Source of the DNA: Calditrichota bacterium
Lineage (GTDB): Bacteria > Calditrichota > Calditrichia > Calditrichales > J004
DNA: 64,000 bases
NCBI GenBank assembly: GCA_024277115.1
Contig: JAJRVW010000145.1
Span: 1 to 64,000, forward strand
Reading direction: 5' to 3'
This document shows positions 1 through 9,378 of this stretch, one piece after another. Below the pieces are notes generated by a model. That model saw only the letters and a program-made list of their open reading frames with translations, had not been told where the DNA came from and made no database searches. Both the position numbers and the translations under genes were made by a program. The number at the start of each line of letters is the position of its first letter. Position 1 is the stretch's first letter.

Positions 1-11
1 CGCCCCCGCGC

Positions 12-68
12 CCCTGTTTTTGCTTCGCAAAACAGGGAAAACTGTTCGGTCCTTTCAGAACCAAACAG
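12..68. repeat. Two adjacent hairpins at the window edge
   Basis: The first hairpin pairs CCCTGTTTT (12-20) with AAAACAGGG (29-37) perfectly around an 8-nt loop. The second pairs CTGTTCGGT (42-50) with ACCAAACAG (60-68) with one mismatch. Neither is followed by a T-run, so they are not plain terminators. They resemble REP-like intergenic elements. The gene to the left lies outside the window. Confidence 0.45.
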
Positions 69-107
69 AAAGGATAATTGGAGAGAAAAAGAACAATTAG
101 TAAATAA

Positions 108-212
108 AATACTGTAAACCTATTTCAGGACTTGACACAGGCCAAAGAACAAACACTATACCAGGCGCTACAAAAATGTGGCACTGAAGATGTATTAATT
201 CTTTCTAAATAA
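108..212 (+). other. Start-less reading-frame tail, possible gene remnant
   Basis: An open frame of 34 codons runs from just after a TAA (105-107) to a TAA at 210-212. Its translation ends in QALQKCGTEDVLILSK, which looks protein-like, and the stop sits 1 nt before a good rho-independent terminator. There is no in-frame ATG and no ribosome binding site. It may be the 3' end of a decayed gene or chance. The rest of 1-412 contains only the hairpins and terminators listed separately. Confidence 0.25.
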
Positions 213-213
213 A

Positions 214-250
214 AAAACTGCTTGGCCCTTTTAAATGGTCAGGCAGTTTT
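214..250 (+). terminator. Rho-independent terminator
   Basis: AAAACTGCTTGGCC (214-227) pairs with GGTCAGGCAGTTTT (237-250) using two G-U wobbles, and the 3' arm ends in TTTT. It directly follows the reading-frame tail at 108-212, which suggests a transcription unit once ended here. Confidence 0.6.
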
Positions 251-370
251 CTCGTTTAGTTTTTAACAAACATTTGGTTCGTTCACCAGAACCATTCTGC
301 CTCAGTGTAATTTCCATAAAGAGACTCAGACAGTTATTGGAAATATTTTAAAAAAAATTCGGGAATTGGA

Positions 371-400
371 CAAAAAAAAGCCCACTTTAAAAATGGGCTT
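371..400 (-). terminator. Terminator of the acetyltransferase gene
   Basis: The stem AAGCCCA (378-384)/TGGGCTT (394-400) is followed on the minus strand by a T-run (A-run at 372-379 on plus). It lies 13 nt beyond the stop of the minus-strand gene at 413. Confidence 0.75.
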
Positions 401-412
401 AATAAAAATGGT

Positions 413-1195
413 TTATACGGCGATTTTTTTTTCTGGCTCTGTAAATAGGTTTTGCCATTTTTCCTTTAACAATCCCATCCGGATGACATCATGAAATTCA
501 CCCTCTAATGAGACCTCATTAAAAAGTAAGCCTTCCAGATTAAAACCAAAATGACTGTTAAGATTGATGTTTTTAATATTTGTATCTAAGGAGTGAATAA
601 AAACTTTGTTGAATTTTAAAATATTGAAAGCATAGTATAAAAATAAAAAGGTTGAAAACTTACCAATACCCCTACCTCGAAAACTCTTTTCTCCGATAAA
701 CTTTTTCATTTCCAATTTTTTAAATTGATTGTCAATCCGCTCTGCACCGATGATACCGATCAGTTTATCATTATGGTAAGTCCCAAAGAAAAACCTGTCA
801 TCTGATTTTAATAGATAGTTTTCTAACATTAAATTTTCTTTTGGAAGAAAGTCAATAAAAGTACCCTTAAGCTCTTTTGCCTTTAACCAGAACACAACCT
901 GCTCAATATCTTGGACACGCAATGGTTTTAAGCTGACACTTTCAAGGCTTAAACTTTTTTCAGACGACCAATTATCACAAATATCCTCCATATGATAATC
1001 AAAAATACTAACCGGCTGATCCATTTTTGGACTTTTATTTTCTGTCACAAAATCAAGGAGGTTCATGCTTACGGATACAATATCACTATGGTTAACACCA
1101 TATTTAACAAGTTCTCGATAAAAAGAACTGCTAACAATCTTCAGCATTTGCTTTTGTTTTAACTTGTTTATTTCGGAATAGGTATTATCGGCCAT
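413..1195 (-). CDS. GNAT-family N-acetyltransferase with N-terminal extension
   Basis: The C-terminal half (about residues 90-250 of 260) is a GNAT acetyltransferase fold of the RimJ/RimL type. The acetyl-CoA binding motif RGRGIGK is visible, followed by a helix and the typical NxxxxxHFGF segment. The first 90 residues form a separate region rich in FYxELVxYGV-type sequence that I do not recognise as a catalytic domain. I chose the ATG at 1195 because AGGAG lies 7 nt upstream of it; an ATG at 1222 is also in frame but lacks this spacing. The acceptor is unknown. It lies downstream of the thioesterase gene with a 106-nt gap, so it may share that transcript, and it ends at a clear terminator. 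Confidence 0.8.
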   Translation of the reverse strand: MADNTYSEINKLKQKQMLKIVSSSFYRELVKYGVNHSDIVSVSMNLLDFVTENKSPKMDQPVSIFDYHMEDICDNWSSEKSLSLESVSLKPLRVQDIEQVVFWLKAKELKGTFIDFLPKENLMLENYLLKSDDRFFFGTYHNDKLIGIIGAERIDNQFKKLEMKKFIGEKSFRGRGIGKFSTFLFLYYAFNILKFNKVFIHSLDTNIKNINLNSHFGFNLEGLLFNEVSLEGEFHDVIRMGLLKEKWQNLFTEPEKKIAV

Positions 1196-1301
1196 TACAT
1201 TACTCCTCATCTTGTTTAACATCCGTGTTAAAAAATTGATTAATCATTTATACGGAACAAATCGCTTACGAATAGTGAGATACAACAATTTTTTAAGGTA
1301 A

Positions 1302-1727
1302 TTATTGTTTTAAGTCCAAAACAGCCAAAGTTATCCGACTGATTGCACAAAGCTTTCCCTCTTCATTTGTAATACGTACCTCCCAAATTTGCGTGCTTCT
1401 ACCAATATGGATCGGTTTTCCAACGCCCACAACCTTTCCATCCGCAACAGATTTAATATGATTCGTATTGATTTCTAACCCAACACATTGGGACTGGACC
1501 GGATCAATCGTTAAATATGCCCCTACACTTCCGATTGTTTCTGCCATAGCAACAGATGCACCGCCATGTAAAATCCCCGCAGGCTGAATTGTTCTGTTAT
1601 CAACGGGCATTTGCATTTTCAAAAAATCCTCGCCTATTTCAGTAAATACCATACCTAAATGTGAAACCATTGTATTTTCAGATATTTTATTTAGCTCTTT
1701 AATAGTATAATCTTTAAACCAGATCAT
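1302..1727 (-). CDS. Hotdog-fold acyl-CoA thioesterase (YdiI/MenI-PaaI type)
   Basis: This is a 141-residue single-domain hotdog thioesterase, the normal length for the YdiI/MenI and PaaI group. It has the family pattern SxNTMVxHLGMVF near the N-terminus, then QPAGxLHGGAS and AETIGS, where the Glu of AET corresponds to the catalytic acid in YdiI. Family members hydrolyse acyl-CoA thioesters such as 1,4-dihydroxy-2-naphthoyl-CoA. A role in menaquinone synthesis is possible but not shown by neighbours. The ATG at 1727 has AAGGAG 7 nt upstream; the longer TTG frame lacks support. It begins 1 nt after the stop of the nucleosidase gene, with its ribosome site inside that gene, so the two are probably translationally coupled. 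Confidence 0.85.
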   Translation of the reverse strand: MIWFKDYTIKELNKISENTMVSHLGMVFTEIGEDFLKMQMPVDNRTIQPAGILHGGASVAMAETIGSVGAYLTIDPVQSQCVGLEINTNHIKSVADGKVVGVGKPIHIGRSTQIWEVRITNEEGKLCAISRITLAVLDLKQ

Positions 1728-1728
1728 C

Positions 1729-2337
1729 TTACTGCTCCTTATCAATCAGCATTTTATCATTTTTATAATATGTAAAAAGCTTCTTCGAATACCAGGAAGA
1801 TTTGCTCTTTATTTTATTAATATCCAATGGTTGCGTTGGATCATCCGAAATTAATTTATATGCACAAACTTCGATATTTTTCTTTGAGGCAAACTGTGCA
1901 ACCGCCCATAGTTCCATATCTACAATATCCCCACAAGAAATGATAGTATCATCGATATTTCTGGTTGAAATTGGAACTTGTGACGAAACACATCTTTTCG
2001 CATTTGGTACATCTCCAAAAGGATAACCCACAATGCAGCCATTATCCTTAAATAAATTAACCCGTTTTACAGGATATACTTCATCAATTTTTAAGGTTTT
2101 GTTAAGCCGTCCTGCGATCCCAAAATTGTAAATTTTTTTTATACTATATGTACAATGTTTAAAAAACACTTCAAGTTTATAATTTGCTTCAAAAAGTCCC
2201 TGTCCAATAATCAATACCCCAACCTTATTATTTGAAAAAAATAGGGAGGACATTGAGTCATCTTTTTTTAAACATAACTCTTGTATAAAGGCCTGTGCCT
2301 CATTTTTATGGGCAAATACGATAAGCTCTTCCAACAA
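1729..2337 (-). CDS. Nucleoside phosphorylase/nucleosidase superfamily protein
   Basis: The 202-residue product matches the PNP_UDP_1 fold shared by MTA/SAH nucleosidase and futalosine hydrolase. An NFGIAG segment near residue 90 is the central strand-loop motif, and VDMELWAVA near residue 140 matches the ribose/purine-binding V-E-M/D-E segment. KLISDD near residue 162 fits the catalytic Asp region. It is shorter than a typical MTA/SAH nucleosidase (about 230), so the substrate cannot be assigned. The start is TTG at 2337 with AGAGG 5 nt upstream; no better ATG is visible. It is the first gene of the minus cluster and is coupled to the thioesterase. Futalosine hydrolase would be attractive beside a MenI-like enzyme, but this is conjecture. 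Confidence 0.7.
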   Translation of the reverse strand: MLEELIVFAHKNEAQAFIQELCLKKDDSMSSLFFSNNKVGVLIIGQGLFEANYKLEVFFKHCTYSIKKIYNFGIAGRLNKTLKIDEVYPVKRVNLFKDNGCIVGYPFGDVPNAKRCVSSQVPISTRNIDDTIISCGDIVDMELWAVAQFASKKNIEVCAYKLISDDPTQPLDINKIKSKSSWYSKKLFTYYKNDKMLIDKEQ

Positions 2338-2491
2338 AACCTCTGGTAATGAATAGGAAATTTTTAATAAAAATAATTTATCTAATCTTAACTGTGAGAT
2401 TAAACAAGGGCTATTTTTACATCATTATTAACTTAACATTCTTAAAACTTACACGAAAATCATTTCAAACAAAACCAAATTGAGATAATAA

Positions 2492-3322
2492 ATGTCAGAA
2501 AACAACGGACACAAAAAAACCATCGATGTAAATACAACCAAGGCAACAGCGAAAGGTGCAAAAGGCCTTTTTGAAGTGGCTTTAAGAAAATTTAGTGCTG
2601 TCACTTTTGGACTTGCCCTCGTCCCTGTTTATATATTGGGCGCTATAATTGTGGGCATTTCAGCTACCCCCGGATTTTATTTTTTTAATTATGTTGAACA
2701 ACTTACGGCAAACTGGGCGACCATCTTTCAATATGCTTCTCTTGGGTTTGCATTGTTTGTCAGTTATTTTTTATATGGAATAAGCCTTGTATTTGTCACC
2801 CCCTTCTTTAATAAAATTCTTCCATTCAAAATCAAACCTTTCCGAGGGCCATATTATTCATTTCAAAGCGTTCCGTGGTATGTTCATAATGCGATGGTCT
2901 ATTTGGTTCGCTATACTTTTTTAGAGTTTATCACACCTACGCCACTAAACGTTCTATTTTATAGGATGATGGGGATGAAAGTTGGCCGGGGCGTACTTAT
3001 CAACACCACAAATATATCTGATGTTGGGATGATCGAACTTGGGGACAAGGTCACAATTGGCGGTTCTGCGCATATAATTTGTCATTATGCTGCCAAAGGA
3101 TATTTGGTCATCGCTCCTGTAAAAATAAAAAACGGCACAACATTAGGGTTAAAATGTACCGTTATGGGCGATGTGGAAATTGGCGAAAAATCTGTTATTG
3201 CCCCTCACGAAGTTGTTTACCCCAAATCACGTATTCCTGCCGGATACCGAGGTATAAAACCTTCTGCTCATGCAATCACTAACGAACTTTCTGATCAACC
3301 AGCAGCAGTTAACCCTGAATAA
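2492..3322 (+). CDS. Membrane-anchored hexapeptide-repeat (LbH) acyltransferase
   Basis: The 276-residue protein has two to three hydrophobic helices (about residues 40-62 and 78-105) followed by a left-handed beta-helix domain (about 165-260). Imperfect hexapeptides are visible, such as VGRGVL, IELGDK, VTIGGS, VEIGEK and SVIAPH. This layout matches the C-terminal acyltransferase-like domain found free-standing or at the end of some NRPS-like proteins. The role is probably transfer of an acyl group to a surface or cell-wall molecule at the inner membrane, but the substrate is unknown. It stands alone on the plus strand, divergent from the nucleosidase cluster. The ATG is preceded by a weak GAGAT. 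Confidence 0.7.
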   Translation: MSENNGHKKTIDVNTTKATAKGAKGLFEVALRKFSAVTFGLALVPVYILGAIIVGISATPGFYFFNYVEQLTANWATIFQYASLGFALFVSYFLYGISLVFVTPFFNKILPFKIKPFRGPYYSFQSVPWYVHNAMVYLVRYTFLEFITPTPLNVLFYRMMGMKVGRGVLINTTNISDVGMIELGDKVTIGGSAHIICHYAAKGYLVIAPVKIKNGTTLGLKCTVMGDVEIGEKSVIAPHEVVYPKSRIPAGYRGIKPSAHAITNELSDQPAAVNPE

Positions 3323-3457
3323 GTTTATCATTTTCGATTGTATTAAGGGCAATGTGAATTGTTCTGATGATTCGTATCACACAAAAAAAACGTAACTTTA
3401 TTAATATTATATCACTTAATTTATAAATATTTTTCAATTCACTAAAAGGAGCTTACA

Positions 3458-4303
3458 ATGATCACAAAAAAACTGTTTATAGTAGGCCTGTTACTCACAT
3501 CATTTACTTTTTTTGCATGTGACAATACAACAGGTAATAATGAAGATAATGTACGTGTTATAGAAAACTCTAAAGATATTGTAATTAGCGAAGCGCAAAA
3601 TGTAGCCGCTTTCACCCTTAGCGTAACGAGTGAAGTTGTTACAGATTTTGAAGATTTTAAATCCGGCAAATATGACGGCTTGGGAAAAGTAACAAATCCG
3701 GACAGAATTTATCGTTGGAACCCAGAAACCATGTGGCATACCTGGACACTTAAAACAGAAGGTGAAAACCTAAGTGGAACAAGATTTAGGGCGCAACAAC
3801 ATTTAGATGCCCAGGGCAACATAATTAAAAAAGGCCAAGATGCTTCGGGATTTATTATGTACTACATAAATGAAGGAACATACGGTTATCCTGATGGCTC
3901 ACCCTCTGGAACGACCTGGTTGCATACAATTGGTTCTCTGGAAAATCCTGTAGTTGGAATGGTTGTTGGAAACAGTTATGTGATGACAGGGAGCGGCTCA
4001 TATCACAAAATCTGGACAGGTGATTATAAAGCCAATGAAACAGATGAATATGAACTTGTTACGATCGACAATGGTGTTGATATAACAGTTGATCAGTTTG
4101 TCGCTTCCCGCGATGAAAATGGAAATGAGTCTGTTTCTTTTATCGGGGACATTAACTATGTTTTCGGTGACTGGAATGTAAGCTTAAGCTGTGATGGTGG
4201 CGATACAATCACCGGTGAATTAACCAAAGGTGGTGTGTTTATCCAAAACCTTGAATATAAAGTTTCTGATTTAATGGCAATTGCCGGATCATTATTACCA
4301 TAG
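3458..4303 (+). CDS. Secreted lipoprotein of unknown function
   Basis: A lipoprotein signal (MITKKLF then a hydrophobic stretch ending TFFAC) predicts lipidation at Cys21, with the mature protein in the periplasm or outer membrane. The rest (281 residues in total) is soluble, rich in Gly, Thr and aromatic residues, and appears to be beta-rich. No enzyme motif was recognised. A weak AAAGGAG site is upstream of the ATG. It is followed by a strong terminator and is probably monocistronic. Confidence 0.75.
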   Translation: MITKKLFIVGLLLTSFTFFACDNTTGNNEDNVRVIENSKDIVISEAQNVAAFTLSVTSEVVTDFEDFKSGKYDGLGKVTNPDRIYRWNPETMWHTWTLKTEGENLSGTRFRAQQHLDAQGNIIKKGQDASGFIMYYINEGTYGYPDGSPSGTTWLHTIGSLENPVVGMVVGNSYVMTGSGSYHKIWTGDYKANETDEYELVTIDNGVDITVDQFVASRDENGNESVSFIGDINYVFGDWNVSLSCDGGDTITGELTKGGVFIQNLEYKVSDLMAIAGSLLP

Positions 4304-4317
4304 AAGATTTATTAAAT

Positions 4318-4354
4318 TAAAAGCCCGGTTCATTTTTGACCCGGGCTTTTTTTT
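4318..4354 (+). terminator. Strong terminator, probably bidirectional
   Basis: AAAAGCCCGG pairs with CCGGGCTTTT across a short loop, followed by eight Ts on plus. On the minus strand the stem is followed by TTTTAATTTAAT, so it can also serve purL, which ends at 4393. Confidence 0.85.
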
Positions 4355-4392
4355 ATCCTATTTGCAAATAAATAGTGATAACTAAAATCTAT

Positions 4393-7300
4393 TTAACTAA
4401 AATACGCAACTCCCGCCTTAAAAATCATTTGGTCTTTTGCCCCCGGAATATTCCTGGCTATATCAATTCCAATCCTTTCAGAATGAGCCATTTTACCAAA
4501 GATACGACCATCTAAACTTGTGATACCTTCGATGGCGTACATCGCCCCGGATGGGTTATATGTTGACTCCATGCTTGGGGAACCTGTTATATCTACATAT
4601 TGTGTGGCTACCTGTCCTCTCTGAAACAGATCATTAATTATTTTCTCGTTTGCCACGAACCGCCCTTCCCCATTGGAAATTGGTAGAATATGTTCATCAC
4701 CAACATCTACATGATGCAACCAGGGTGACAATCCTGAAACTATTTTTGTGCGCACCATTGTAGAATAATGTCGTTTTAATTTGTTGAACGTTAAAGTGGG
4801 ACTTTCTTCCGACATTTTGTTGCGTATTTCCCCAAAGGGCAATAATCCTAGTTTTACCAGCGCCTGAAATCCATTACAAATCCCCAGGATTAAACCATCT
4901 CTGTTTTTTAATAAATCCATGACGGCATCCACTATTGCCGGGTTTCTAAATACAGAAGCTATAAATTTCCCTGACCCTTCCGGCTCGTCCCCTGCACTAA
5001 ATCCGCCCGGTATCATAATAATCTGGGCCTGTTTAATTGCCGCTGCATAATTCCGGATAGATTCATCGAGACGCATACTATTTAAATTATTGAACACAAG
5101 CGAAGATACACGTGCACCCACTTTTTTAAATGCCTGTTCTGAGTCATACTCACAATTTGTACCAGGGAAAATGGGTATAAATACCTGGGGAACAATCCCC
5201 TTTTTTATGTAGGTTCCTTTGTTCTTCATTGCTGTAGCATTCTGTGTAAGAGGCAGATCGGTGTGTTCTGTCGGGAAAACAGTCTCCAAAGTTTTACGCC
5301 AGGCCGATAAAGCTTCTTCGATAGAAATTAAAAATTCACCAAAGATAATCACAGGTTCATTTATCGTTTCACCGATTACCTCAAACTCAATTCCACCCTC
5401 GGTAAAACTGGATAAGGACGATTTTTCAACTTCACAAATAAGTGCGCCAATATTGGGGTTGAATAAATTTTCTGCTAAAAATCCTTTATCAAACCTAAAT
5501 CCAATCTTATTGCCAAAAGCCATTTTAGAGATTGCAGCGGCGATGCCACCCATTTTAATTGTTGAACTTGCATAAATCTTCCGCTCCTTCGCCAGAGAGT
5601 TTACCAGAGTATAGGCCACTTTCAGTTTATTAAAATCGGGCATATCATTTTTATCACGGATACATTTTACAAGGATTATTGTATGCCCTGCTGACTTAAA
5701 CTCTGGAGAAATAGTAATAGAAGCTGTTGTTGGTGCGACTGCAAATGAAATTAAAGTTGGAGGTACATGAATTGTATTAAAAGTGCCGGACATACTGTCT
5801 TTGCCGCCTATCGCTGCAATGCCAAAAGCCATCTGTGCATGAAAAGCACCTAAAAGCGCAGCATAAGGTTTGCCCCATTTTAACGGATCGTTGCCCAGCT
5901 TTTCGAAATACTCCTGAAACGTCAGGTAGATTTTTTGATAATCGCCTCCGGTGGTAACAATTTTGGCAACCGATTCCACAACCGCATAGACAGCACCATG
6001 ATAGGGTGACATTTGCGACAGCTCGGGATCAAATCCCCAACTCATCACTGTAGATGTATCACTTTCGATAAAAGGAAGTTTTGAAACCATACTTTCAATG
6101 GGTGTATTTAGGAATTTCCCACCATGCGGGTGCAAAACACTTCTGGCGCCGATTGTGCCATCAAATTGTTCAACCAAACCTTGCTGACTGACAACATTAA
6201 TTTGCGCAAGGTTTTTTAAAAAGGCCGCTTTTAAATTCGGCTCAAAAGGCGGATCATTTTTACTAAAATAGGTTAACCTGGAGACAGCACCAATCTCAAC
6301 ATCAGCTTCCTGCTGGATGCCATTTGTGTCTAAAAATGTACGTTGCAGGTCCACAATCGTTTGCCCTTGCCAAAACATCTTCAGCCGCCCGCTATCCGTA
6401 ACCGTTGCGACGTGTGTTGCCTCGAGGTTTTCTGCTAAAGCCGACTCTAAAAAGAATTTTTCGTATTCAGGCGCAATAACAACGGCCATTCTCTCCTGAG
6501 ATTCAGAAAGCGCCAATTCGGTGCCATCAAGCCCCTCGTATTTTTTCGGGACCTTATCTAAGAATATATCCAGGCTCTCTGTCAACTCTCCAATGGCAAC
6601 CGAGACGCCACCCGCGCCAAAATCATTACATCGCTTTATTTTTTTACTTACCGCTTTATTTGTGAACCATCTCTGAAGTTTTCGTTCAATTGGCGGGTTG
6701 CCTTTTTGGACTTCAGCTTCATTTTTTAGGGCAGATTCTGTGTGGGCTTTAGATGAACCTGTTGCGCCCCCAACACCATCCCGGCCTGTACGACCGCCAA
6801 TCAGCAAAACAATATCGCCTGGTTCCGGCAGAACACGGCACACATTTTCTGCAGGAACAGCCGCAATTACAGCGCCGACTTCCATCCGCTTGGCCACATA
6901 GCCTTCATGATAGATTTCTGAGACCAGGCCTGTCGCCAGCCCAATCTGGTTGCCGTAGGAGCTATAACCTTTTGCAGCGGTAGTTGTGATTGTCCGTTGT
7001 GGCAGTTTGCCCGGTAATGTCTCTTTTAGGGGCCGCCGCGGATCACCAGAGCCCGTTACGCGCATGGCCTGATACACATAAGCCCTGCCAGAAAGCGGAT
7101 CACGGATTGCCCCACCCAAACAGGTTGCAGCACCCCCATAAGGCTCGATTTCCGTTGGATGGTTGTGTGTTTCATTTTTAAACATAATGAGCCAGTCTTC
7201 CGTTTTGCCACCCACATCAACAGGTATTTTTATGCTACAGGCATTGATTTCTTCGGATAGATCAAGCTCTTTAAGCCCGCCTCTCTTTCGCAGCTCTTTC

Positions 7301-8145
7301 ATGGCAATGGTCGCAAGGTCCATCAGGCAGTTTTCACGTGGGGTATCGGCATAAACATATTTACGTGACTCAAAATAATCTAGGTGTGTTTGGTTGATCA
7401 AATCGGAATAATCCGATAGGTTTATCTTAACCGAATTAATTTTTGTATGAAAAGTTGTATGGCGGCAATGGTCAGACCAATAGGTGTCTAAAAGTTTTAT
7501 CTCAGTAATGGTGGGATTTCGTTTTTCCTCATTTTTAAAATAGTCCTGGCAGTGTTCTAAATCGGCAAAACTCATTGCAAGCCCAAATGCGCTAATCATT
7601 TCCCTGAGCTGTCCATCATCACAAGAAATGAACCCTTCGATCGTTTTCACAGACTCGGGTTGGGCAATTTTCAATGCCAGGTTATTTGGTTTTTCCATAG
7701 AGGCAATCCTGGAATCTACCGGATTAATACAAAATTTTTTGACTCTTTCGACCTGTTGATCATCCAGCTCGCCTGATAGAATAAATATCTTGGCACTGCG
7801 GATAGGAGGCTGGGTTTTATGTGTTAAAATTTGGATACATTGCGCTGCGGAATCCGATCGTTGGTCGTATTGGCCCGGTAAGTACTCAACACCAAAAATA
7901 TAATCCTTCTTTTTTGTAGGAAATAAATCTTCGTAAACCTTGTCCTGCGGCGGATCAGAAAATACAGTATCTCTGGCTAAAATATATTCCTCTTCTCCCA
8001 AACCCTGAACATCATATCGATACAGAATTCGTAACCCTAACAGATTTTTTAACTCTAAAAGCTGTCTCAAGTCATTGAAAAGGTTTGCGGCTTCAACATC
8101 AAATCCTGCTTTTTTTTCAATATATAAGCGATATATTTTGTCCAT
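4393..8145 (-). CDS. purL: Phosphoribosylformylglycinamidine synthase, single-chain PurL
   Basis: This is the large one-chain enzyme that converts FGAR, glutamine and ATP to FGAM in step four of purine synthesis. The 1250 residues match the usual length of the fused form, which contains the PurS, PurL and PurQ parts. Visible landmarks are the family motif YWSDHCRHTTF near residue 225, glycine-rich ATP-site segments such as GGxTGRDGVGGATGSS, and a C-terminal class I glutaminase domain. That domain has GTNCEYDSE, the nucleophile motif GICNGFQ near residue 1089 and a HSER segment near the end. I start at the ATG (8145) whose product begins MDKIYRLYIEKK, as in clostridial-type PurL; an upstream in-frame TTG at 8202 has no ribosome site. 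No other pur gene is adjacent. The 211 nt upstream (8146-8356) hold no recognisable element. Confidence 0.97.
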   Translation of the reverse strand: MDKIYRLYIEKKAGFDVEAANLFNDLRQLLELKNLLGLRILYRYDVQGLGEEEYILARDTVFSDPPQDKVYEDLFPTKKKDYIFGVEYLPGQYDQRSDSAAQCIQILTHKTQPPIRSAKIFILSGELDDQQVERVKKFCINPVDSRIASMEKPNNLALKIAQPESVKTIEGFISCDDGQLREMISAFGLAMSFADLEHCQDYFKNEEKRNPTITEIKLLDTYWSDHCRHTTFHTKINSVKINLSDYSDLINQTHLDYFESRKYVYADTPRENCLMDLATIAMKELRKRGGLKELDLSEEINACSIKIPVDVGGKTEDWLIMFKNETHNHPTEIEPYGGAATCLGGAIRDPLSGRAYVYQAMRVTGSGDPRRPLKETLPGKLPQRTITTTAAKGYSSYGNQIGLATGLVSEIYHEGYVAKRMEVGAVIAAVPAENVCRVLPEPGDIVLLIGGRTGRDGVGGATGSSKAHTESALKNEAEVQKGNPPIERKLQRWFTNKAVSKKIKRCNDFGAGGVSVAIGELTESLDIFLDKVPKKYEGLDGTELALSESQERMAVVIAPEYEKFFLESALAENLEATHVATVTDSGRLKMFWQGQTIVDLQRTFLDTNGIQQEADVEIGAVSRLTYFSKNDPPFEPNLKAAFLKNLAQINVVSQQGLVEQFDGTIGARSVLHPHGGKFLNTPIESMVSKLPFIESDTSTVMSWGFDPELSQMSPYHGAVYAVVESVAKIVTTGGDYQKIYLTFQEYFEKLGNDPLKWGKPYAALLGAFHAQMAFGIAAIGGKDSMSGTFNTIHVPPTLISFAVAPTTASITISPEFKSAGHTIILVKCIRDKNDMPDFNKLKVAYTLVNSLAKERKIYASSTIKMGGIAAAISKMAFGNKIGFRFDKGFLAENLFNPNIGALICEVEKSSLSSFTEGGIEFEVIGETINEPVIIFGEFLISIEEALSAWRKTLETVFPTEHTDLPLTQNATAMKNKGTYIKKGIVPQVFIPIFPGTNCEYDSEQAFKKVGARVSSLVFNNLNSMRLDESIRNYAAAIKQAQIIMIPGGFSAGDEPEGSGKFIASVFRNPAIVDAVMDLLKNRDGLILGICNGFQALVKLGLLPFGEIRNKMSEESPTLTFNKLKRHYSTMVRTKIVSGLSPWLHHVDVGDEHILPISNGEGRFVANEKIINDLFQRGQVATQYVDITGSPSMESTYNPSGAMYAIEGITSLDGRIFGKMAHSERIGIDIARNIPGAKDQMIFKAGVAYFS

Positions 8146-8356
8146 TAGAATGTATGCCTGTAAGTGAGTTTTATGGGATGCGCTAATATACTTTTTTGGC
8201 AATTAAATTAAAACTGAATTGTACTTTTACAAAAAAACAAAATTGAGTTGGAGGCGTTTTCTTAAAATTGTGAGTTACCAATTTCTAATTTAGAGGGAAA
8301 AAAATAAATTGTTGGTAGGAAAGGCTTTAAGGGGAGCTTTATTTTACGATGTAGTT

Positions 8357-9376
8357 TTAGTTTACAACAAGTAGCTCTTCTTTAATTTCTTTTTTGGGAA
8401 GAAAAACTTTAAACTCAGCGCCTTCGCCTTTATTGCTGTTAAGTTCTATATGGCCTTCGTAATTTTCTACCATTTGCGAACACATGTGCAACCCTAACCC
8501 TGTGCCCGTTGGTTCATCATTGGTATTTTTGTCTGCCCTTAGTTTGGTACTAAAGAATGGATCAAATATTTTTTCTTGATTCTCTTGTGGAATTCCCGGG
8601 CCATTATCTTTTATCGAGAACCAGGTTTCCCCACCAGAGAGCCCCGTTTCAATCATAATTTTACGGTATTCATTTAAATACATGGCATCCATAGCGTTCC
8701 GTACAAGGTTTTGAAATATTTGTGAAAGTTCACCGGGAAGAATTTCCACAACAAGTGGCATAGGGAAAAAGTTGATGGATTTTTCAATTTTATATTTAAA
8801 GATGGGGTCAGCATTCAGAAAATCAATTTCTTTTTGAAGTAGTTCATTAATATCAACGATAGCAAGTTCTTCTGTCGTATCATTCTTGCTTTTTGCCATC
8901 AGGGAGTTTATCATTTCGAGCATCTGTTTAGTACCTTTTTCAATTTTATCAAGATGCTTATCCATACGTCCCATAAACTCAATATTTTCTTGTTCAAAAT
9001 CAGCACTGTTTGGGTCCGGTTTAGCTAATTTTAAAAGTTGCGTGGCGCTGGAGATTATTGATAGTGGGTTTTTTAAGTTATGTACGATGCCCTGGCTTAG
9101 AAGGCTAAAAGCTGCGTGTCTCTCTGTTTTAATAAGGTGCCGGGTACGCTCTTCCAGCATCGCTTCCAGCTTATGGTTATAATTATCGATTGTCTCCATG
9201 GCCTTCTTTAATTCATTAGTCCTATCGGCAACCTGGTTCTCCAGGTTTTTATAGAGATCGTAATAATTTAGGGTCGTTGCTTCGTTTTCTTCCCGTACAA
9301 GATCAAGTTCATTTCTTAAATGACGGATCTGTGATCTTAGTTTATCTACTTCAAAACTATCTTCATGGTCATACAT
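8357..9376 (-). CDS. Soluble sensor histidine kinase
   Basis: The 339 residues have no signal or membrane segment. Residues 1-80 form a coiled coil, followed by an H-box with QGIVHNLKNPLS (phospho-acceptor His99) and an HATPase_c domain. The ATPase domain has an N-box (NLVRNAMDAM), G1 (DNGPGIP), the F-box (IFDPFFSTK) and G2 (GTGLGLHM). It should autophosphorylate in the cytoplasm. No response regulator lies nearby, so the partner is unknown. The ATG is 2 nt after the stop of the HDOD gene, which points to a two-gene operon in which the kinase probably works with, or is controlled by, the HDOD protein. Confidence 0.92.
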   Translation of the reverse strand: MYDHEDSFEVDKLRSQIRHLRNELDLVREENEATTLNYYDLYKNLENQVADRTNELKKAMETIDNYNHKLEAMLEERTRHLIKTERHAAFSLLSQGIVHNLKNPLSIISSATQLLKLAKPDPNSADFEQENIEFMGRMDKHLDKIEKGTKQMLEMINSLMAKSKNDTTEELAIVDINELLQKEIDFLNADPIFKYKIEKSINFFPMPLVVEILPGELSQIFQNLVRNAMDAMYLNEYRKIMIETGLSGGETWFSIKDNGPGIPQENQEKIFDPFFSTKLRADKNTNDEPTGTGLGLHMCSQMVENYEGHIELNSNKGEGAEFKVFLPKKEIKEELLVVN

Positions 9377-9378
9377 TT

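Noticed and set aside
5219..7354. Several plus-strand frames of 60-118 codons inside purL
   Set aside because: They are antisense to a highly conserved enzyme and show no independent coding signals.
8146..8202. Extended TTG start for purL
   Set aside because: There is no Shine-Dalgarno sequence, and the family N-terminus begins at the ATG at 8145.
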